This document shows, piece after piece, positions 57,202 through 64,000 of a stretch of DNA of 64,000 nucleotides; the first letter of the stretch is position 1; every line of letters begins with the position of its first letter. The position numbers and the translations under genes were made by a program. The notes beneath the pieces are model-generated. The model made no database searches and was not told the DNA's origin. It saw only the letters and a list, made by a program, of their open reading frames with translations. This DNA is from Sipunculus nudus (Eukaryota; Annelida; Sipuncula; Golfingiida; Sipunculidae), in assembly GCA_026874595.1 (NCBI GenBank), contig CM049310.1, positions 44,607,058 through 44,671,057 on the forward strand, in the 5' to 3' direction.

Positions 57202-57498
57202 ATAAGGTCTCAACGATGGACAGAACATTGGACAAGCGTTGACAAGTCTCTCATCAGCTTGTAACAGGCAAAATCCCATCGGCTCGACACACAAACCTCC
57301 GTGACGGCCATATTCCTGATATAGTGTGCAAAGTTGTCTAATCACGTGATCCTACCTAGAAGCAGTATAGTTCCACACTGGGCCACAGATGTTGCTCCCT
57401 CTCGGTCCTGAGAACGATACATTGCAAGTTGTGGTCTCCGTGTTACAGATAATATCTGACATGACAACTGACAAGATAAACACTGTTGTCCTGTCACA
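57202..57498 (-). repeat. Partial downstream LTR of the older gypsy copy
   Basis: Matches the last ~295 bp of the LTR at 62537-63022 and ends in GTCACA. The outer part is missing or replaced, so no target duplication can be read. Confidence 0.8.
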
Positions 57499-59410
57499 TC
57501 CACCCCGGTTCTTTATTAGCCATATCCTCCAACCACAAGGCTCATAAAAGAAAAGATCTGGAGGATCTTCAAATAGTTGGGTACTTCGCAAATCTTGGTA
57601 ACGTAAAACTAATGAATTTCTATACCATATAACTACAGTTAACTGTCAGTGGACTGACTGCTACATGCTCTGTGCTTGATCTATACTCTAATAAATTCCA
57701 AGCTGACCTTGGCTCATGATGAAGATTCCGGTGCTGACCAGCAGTGGTCCTTTCAGACTGTCTCGGATGCACTGTCGAATCTCGTCCAGAAGGCATGTCT
57801 TATTTAACTCCTCCAACAATGTCAATTTCCTGCTCAACCTCTTGCTCTCTTGCAGGGTATCACAAAACTTGGATTTCCTCTCTATCAGAGTCACTCTCCT
57901 CTTGTGCAGAAGGTACTGGCTTAAAGTAAGGTAATCATCTGGGTTGAGGGATAGGTTTGGGACGTTCCCTTATCTGGGTTCTATTAACCCACTTGCTTTC
58001 TCCGAAACCATCTGCAGGCTCAATTTTGTATATGTCCTTTGTTCCACCTCTCTCAATCACTTTGAAGAGTTTCTCTCCGTAACTATCTTGTATTTCGTTC
58101 CTTCCTAACGGATGTTGCTGTTGGTACACTTGAGTTCCTACCTTAAGAGGGGCTTCCTTGGCCTTTCTGTCAAAAATCTCTTTTCTCGCAGCTGCCGCCT
58201 GGACTAACTTCTGTTGAACATGTTTGTACGCTCTCATTAAACTTCTTTGGTGTACTTTCACCCAATTTTCTGGAGTTGACAGCTCAGATCCTTCCTTAGT
58301 CAATCTGCCCGTTAGCATATCAACTGGTAAATGGGGCTCTCTCCCATACAAGAGGTAAAATGGGGTATAACCAGTTGACGCATGCTGTGTAGTATTATAT
58401 ACCCAAGTAAGATTTGACAGGTGGTCTAGCCATCGCTTTTTCTCATCCGGTGGGAGTGTTCTTAGTAAGTTGTGCAATGTTCTATTATAGCGCTCCACTT
58501 GCGCATTTCCTTGCAGGTGATAAGGACAGCTATGAGATTTTTTAACACCAAATGTATGACACAATTCCTGAACTAAGCACGATTCATAATTACGGCCTTG
58601 GTCTGAATGCAAACACAGCTTCGGCCCAAACTTCTGAATCCATTCTTTTACCAACACCTTGGCTGTAGTCTCGGCTGTCTTATCCTTTTTGGGGATCGCT
58701 TCTGCCCACTTAGTAAATATATCAGTGAGAACTAAGACGTCCTCCTTGCCGTCACTACTCTTCTCCAATAGAGTATAATCTATCGTCACAACTTCCAGAG
58801 GTCTGCTGGCTGTAAGATGTCCCATAGGGTACGTATTTTCTGGTGGTGTGCCAAAATACATCTGTTGCACCGCTGTACCCAGTCCTGTACATCTTGCGAT
58901 ATCCCTGGCCAATAGTAACGCGATCTCACAAGTGCTTCCATTCTTTTCATGCCTTGGTGGCCATGATTATCATGTAACGATTTCAGCACGTCTTCCCGTA
59001 GAACTTGTGGTACACATTGGCCAAATATCACCTAGGACTTGACCTATAAGATGCCTAACTAGCACTCCTTCTTTCCTGCTAATTCGGTCCCACTGGCGAA
59101 AATATGTTTGCACATGTCTGGATTATCATTTCCGGATTGCACAACCAGGTTTCTTCTCCTGTTCCAAGAAATGGATGAAACGTTTAATTACTGGATCCTT
59201 CTCTTGCAGATCCGCTAGCGATTCTAGGGAAAGTGACGGAAATGTTGTAGCTTCGACTTCAGCTGCTTGCACCTCAGCCTGCGGCTGGCTGAACCTGTCC
59301 TCCCATGCAACTTTCTGAACTTCAAGCGGTAGTTCAGTTGTACCAAGTAAACTGATCAGAGTTGGTGTTGCCTCTTCTTCATTGGAAGTATCTCTATCAG
59401 TAACTTGTCC

Positions 59411-61134
59411 CCAGAATATCCTACCATACCGAAAAATTGGGTCACTAGGACTTCATTCCTTCGAAATATTAAGGAAAACCTCAAATTTTTCATAAAAAAG
59501 CCATTGTTACACTTCAAGGCTGCCTAATATTGAAACCACTGGTCTGTTTTTGATTATATTTAGTATGCATATTCTTCCATACATTTTCTATTAACATACC
59601 AAAAATTAGGTCAGTATTGAATATTGATTTGAAGTTATATGTTAATGCAATTTTTTAAAAATCAGGAAATATATTTACTCACTTAACATGAGAATTGCTG
59701 AAGCTTGAGTCTCTTTTTCAGGGATATAACTTTATTAAATCAAGAATCAATTGTTAACCCAAAATTAGATCTGAAATTTGCAATTTTTTTAAGTTATTAG
59801 CATAAATAAAATCAATACCTTAAATTTTGACCAACTTTGGCTATGGCACATTTTTCCCATGTAAATATTGTTGATTTAATTTTTGCAGCATATATACATA
59901 AGGATTTAATCTTTTAAAATCTGAAATTTCAAACGAACTGATAGAAAAGAGAAGCTTTTATTCAAGTTTCCATACACCATGTCAAGTGTTGTTTACATTA
60001 GCCCCACCTAGTAGTACAGCCTTCACTTGAATTATGTAACCCTCTCCATGCAGCTTGCCTTGGATCAGCTTGGCCACTACTAGCAGGCTTCCCCTCTGCC
60101 CTGCACTCCAACCTCCCCCCCCCACCCCCAGCTAGTGCATAAACTAGATGAATGTTATAATTTTCTGTATATTGAATCATTCTTATTCTAGGCTTTGCTA
60201 AATTTTGGATTTTGTATTGTACCACCAGGGTTACAATGATTAAAGTGCACATTTAATTGTGTCCACAAAGTGGTGTATTGCTATATGAAAGTGTGGATGT
60301 TCATCAGATAAGTTATTCTTTACTCCAGAAGAGTAAAAACTTCACCAGGTGTGATATTGACTATTAATTCCAGTAAAAAATTATAGCTGAGATAGTAATT
60401 AACACAATGATGATGTTTGTCCCTCATTCAACCAACAGTGTGTATATTTTATTTGAAAAGTTGGTTTTATTATATCAGATTTACTGAACCTTTTATTTCG
60501 GTGAATAAAATTAAGCATGTACTGAAAGCTCCAATGTACAAAACTTTTCAATAGTGATTCAAGGAAAAATCTTATTTTCTTTTAAATTCACTTTAAATAT
60601 TTGTGATTTAAAAATAACAAAAATGTATGTGTATGCATAATATGACCGATATGAGCTACACTCTGGATAAAAAATAATGATTGCAAATTAGAATTCTGAT
60701 ATTTTAATGTATATTTTCAGATTTTTTTTATTACAAACTTATAAAACTTGTGAATAAATAAAAATGAATCTGATAAAAACTATTAATTGAAAATAGTGGA
60801 TATGCTAAAAAATAGGCTTAAATATAAACTTAAATGCATTATTCCCTTGAAAGGTATTAGTCCATTCGTCCCCTTGCCTGCCCATCTGTAATTTTTTCAT
60901 ATGCATCACAGTATCTCAAAACGTTTACTGTTTTTCTTCATGATAGTCTTGTCAGAGTATTAGTTTTGCAATCATATATTTAAAACTTAGCTATAACCAA
61001 GTAGGAGGGCCCCTTTCCTCTTAGCTTCTCATATGCTTGTATAAATGAACAACATTACAATAGAATATTTGCATATTTGGCATTTGCAAAAATTTCAAAC
61101 TTCAGCTGAGCACCGTGACCCATGGGTCCCTTGT
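59411..61134 (+). mobile_element. Helentron-like repeat, type B, inserted in the gypsy copy
   Basis: Matches 7428-9160 over about 1.65 kb and adds the right end TTCAGCTGAGCACCGTGACC, CATGGGTCCCTTGT. Left-truncated relative to type A copies. The gypsy sequence resumes after 61134. Confidence 0.7.
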
Positions 61135-61800
61135 CTGTAGCAAGTGCTCCACATGTTGATTTTCAGGACTAGCATTAACGTGATCACTGTAGACTTTATT
61201 CGTGGCTTCAGCTCTTATCAGTTTGGGTCGCATGACCTGGGGATGTTTCTGTACTGTATTCTGACCAATCAATTGCTTTCGATCTAAGTTGGCGAAAGGT
61301 TAAATCTTCATTTTCATCGATCAACTTGAGCAAATCTCGCCGTAACGTTCGTCACAAACCTTGTGAGTGAAACGACCCTTTAAAGCTTGATCTTTATTAG
61401 CCACACATTTACTGTCGTTCTTGCATTCACGCTCAAGGAGACTCATCAATCCATGAGAAAACTTCGGAGAGATTCTCCTTCCTGTTGTTGTCTCGTATAG
61501 AAACTGTCAAGTAGTTGATGACTAGACAAGCGCTCACCGAAGGCTTGATCGAGTATGGCAAATACCTTGTCAGCGCAGTATCCCTTTCGAATCAGGGGTG
61601 TATTTAATCTTAATCTTGTCCCTGGCAGAGCCTTCCAAATGGGACAACAAAAATTCAGCAGCATACTTCCCTTGTATGCCCTGAACTTCTAAAGCTGTTC
61701 TAGCTTCAACTTGCCAGTCCTCATAATTACTGGAGTCACCACTAAAGTTTGACAATTTCCTGTGTGTGTATACCACATGGGGTGTTTCATGTTCTGGCAT

Positions 61801-62512
61801 GACTAAGTATTATGCATATATCAATATACACTGTCTATAGACTGACTATGCAACTATATGCAAATGACCTTGCAATCATATGATGCACAACAAATATTAA
61901 TACTGTATCAATAGCAACATAACATCTGTAACTCACAGTGAATAACTAGGATTTAGCTATATCTCAGCTCAAGTACTTATGCATCAATGAAATGAACAAT
62001 TATCTCAAATTAATATCAGCAACAGCATCAACATTAATATATCAACAGTTACTTTCTATGAATGAATCATCACAATGCAACTATGTAGCCTTATTGCTAA
62101 ATGATCATGTCAAATGTGCCAGCATGTTATAACAAAGTATTATGTCACACATATAAAAACTGTTAAATACTTCACCATGTGCCACTCCTAGGGGCAAGTT
62201 GTCCCAAAGTATGGCATCATATGGTAAAATATGACAAAAACATGCATAAAAAGTCATCACTGATCATCAAAATGGGCATAACAGGATGAGCACTGAATAA
62301 AGTTCACAATCGGTGACAGGCAAGTCTCTTCAATAGTCCCAGTAGTTCCTTGTCACAAATCACAGATGAACACAATGAATCACAGGTTGTCCACAGGCAC
62401 TTCAGCTACCACAGACTGTTTACAGACATTGACTGGGTTAAACCCCTGGCCAAGTCCTTAACCAACCACCCTTAGTTGCACCTCGCAGCATATCTGTAGC
62501 GCCTTGCAGAAT
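61801..62512 (-). other. Leader of the older gypsy copy
   Basis: About 0.7 kb between Gag start and primer-binding site. No gene. Confidence 0.55.
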
Positions 62513-62530
62513 ATCCTACCACTGCCACCA
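62513..62530 (-). promoter_or_regulatory. Primer-binding site (tRNA-Leu type)
   Basis: The minus strand reads TGGTGGCAGTGGTAGGAT, two bases different from the large element's site, six bases from the LTR. Supports common descent of the two elements. Confidence 0.75.
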
Positions 62531-62536
62531 AAAAGC

Positions 62537-63022
62537 TGTGACCGGGTGCGGTCGACAACAAACTAATAGGGATCCATGCTGCCGGGAAAACAATTTTTAT
62601 TCTCCCAATTAACAGTAGTGCACAATATGTGTCCATACAGTGGTTGACAGTTCACAAGTACATATGACGAAAAGGTTTGTTGTAACACATTAAAAAGAAG
62701 GGTGGCTGGTACCTCGGCCAATCATAAAAAAAGGTCTGAACGATGGACAGAACATCGGACAAGCATTGACAAGTCTTTCATCAGCTTGTAACAGGCAAAA
62801 CCCATCGGCTCGACACACAAACCTCCGTGATGGCCATATTCCTGATCTCATGTGCAAAGTTGTCTAGTCACGTGATCCTACCTAGAAGCAGAATAGTTCC
62901 ACACTGGGCCACAGACGTCGCTACCTCTAGGTCCTTAGAACGATACATCGCAAGTCGCGGTCTCCGCGTTACAGATAATATCTGACATGACAACTGACAA
63001 GATACACTGTTGTCCTGTCACA
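62537..63022 (-). repeat. Upstream LTR of the older gypsy copy
   Basis: 486 bp, TGTGACC...GTCACA, paired with 57202-57498. Far shorter than the 2,648-bp LTRs of its relative. Confidence 0.8.
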
Positions 63023-63029
63023 CAATGTA

Positions 63030-64000
63030 AGATCTTGGTGTGTTGGCCTTCTGTGTGATGACACCTATGTCCCAATTTCTGTTGCCACTTTTCTTCTTAA
63101 TTCAAACTGTTTCTCCTACAGCTAACAGTCTGAAAGGTCTGGCTGCCTTATCAAAATACTTTTTCTGCTTTTGTTGTTTGTTTACGAGAGCATTCCTGAT
63201 TCTTTCAGGATTGATCTGTTTAGGTACTAACAGATTAGGATTAACTGGGAGTGTTGACCTCAGGCGTCTACTCATGGATCATTGTGCTGGTGATCCTATG
63301 TCATCTATAGGTGTATTCCTGTATTCTAGGAGGCTGTGATATGGATCTCCCTTGCTTTTGTGTGTTTTCTCCAGCAGTGATATGGCAATTTGTACAGTCT
63401 TTTCAGCCAATCCACTTGATTGTGAGTAATGTGGACTGATTGTCACATGTTTAAAATTCCACTCCTTTGCAAATTTTGCATATTCATGTCCACTGTATTG
63501 TGGTCCATTCTCGCTTTTGACTTCTATGGGAATTCCATGTCTGGCAAATACTGCTTTGGTGTGTTTAAATACAGTTTCACTTTTCATGGATTCAAGTGTG
63601 ATTATTTCAAATTACCTTGAATAGTAGTCCACAATGCAGGTAGAACATCAGATGTTCTGCATGATTCCATTCAAATAGGTCTGTAGCCACAATTTTCCAC
63701 GGTCTGCTACGGATTCTGGAGGGCATGAGTGGTTCCTTTTGATTAGCTGGTTTGTATTCCTGGCAAATACTACATCGATCAATCATGTTGGTTATCTGAC
63801 TATTTAGTCCGTGCCAGTAGAGTACATCTCTTGCTCTGCTTTTTTTTTTTCTATCCCCATGTGTCCTGCATGAACCTTGGCTAGGATTTCTTTCTGCATG
63901 GAGCTAGGTATGACTATTTTCTCTCCTTTGAGAACGAGTCTTTCAGGCACTGACAGTTCACTATGTATGGGCCAATATTTCTGTGCATCATCTGGTTATT
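63030..64000 (-). mobile_element. Broken Ty3/gypsy copy running off the window (integrase)
   Basis: From the right edge leftward: integrase zinc domain (VHAGHMG near 63880 and CSICQEYKPA near 63740), then core with GIPIEVKSENGPQYSGHEYA and SGLAEKTVQIAISLL (63560-63380) and LEYRNTPI near 63320. Similar to K02A2.6-type gypsy integrases. Broken. It begins directly after the LTR of the neighbouring gypsy copy. Confidence 0.8.

Larger units (their letters stand above)
57202..63022 (-). mobile_element. Old, broken relative of the large gypsy element
   Basis: Leftward gypsy copy with two related LTRs, a primer-binding site, Gag at about 61800-61135 (VVYTHRKLSNFSGDSSNYED, compare VVYAQRKLSCYSGDTLRLSD in the large element) and integrase at about 59031-57935 (SRPLEVVTIDYTLLEK, LHSDQGRNYES, NAQVERYNRTLHNLL). 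Protease and RT are not seen. A Helentron-like repeat (59411-61134) sits inside. LTRs differ at roughly one site in ten, so the copy is much older than its relative. Several breaks. Confidence 0.85.

Overview
This is metazoan nuclear DNA, AT-rich and almost entirely transposable elements. No host gene, functional tRNA or rRNA gene, or CRISPR array could be supported. The mix of Ty3/gypsy, DIRS-order (tyrosine recombinase) and BEL/Pao retroelements, pogo-type transposase remains and many Helitron/Helentron-like non-autonomous repeats suits a marine invertebrate, most likely a lophotrochozoan such as a mollusc. That species-level guess is inference.

Layout, left to right. 1-2.3 kb: broken gypsy copy. 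2.4-6.1 kb: broken DIRS-type element. 6.6-10.3 kb: tiled copies of a Helentron-like repeat. 11.1-15.1 kb: two Helitron-like repeats with CTAG ends; between them lie an ATT microsatellite, two tRNA-derived repeats with inverted ends and a pogo transposase relic. 15.1-16.65 kb: Gag part of a second DIRS element. 17,258-29,114: a young, whole-looking gypsy element with 2,648-bp LTRs, a CTAA target duplication and one open 1,694-codon gag-pol frame. 29.1-37.4 kb: tandem repeats, Helitron-like repeats and a decayed Gag-like stretch. 37.6-47.5 kb: a third DIRS element interrupted by a 4,886-bp gypsy element with 171-bp LTRs and an AAAAT target duplication. 47.5-49.9 kb: minisatellite and a reduced DIRS-type copy with an SGNH-hydrolase-like domain. 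50-55.5 kb: gypsy and BEL/Pao remnants plus an ~80-bp minisatellite. 55.65-57.0 kb: one full Helentron-like repeat. 57.2-63.0 kb: an old relative of the large gypsy element, itself hit by a Helentron-like repeat. 63.0 kb to the end: another broken gypsy copy.

Every retroelement whose direction can be read (13 segments, at least 11 separate insertions) lies on the minus strand. The Helitron-like and Helentron-like repeats all share one plus-strand orientation. This one-sided arrangement, with few or no host genes, resembles a uni-strand piRNA cluster or a long intron of a plus-strand gene. It is the observation most worth testing. Coordinates of element edges are approximate unless terminal repeats or target duplications are given.
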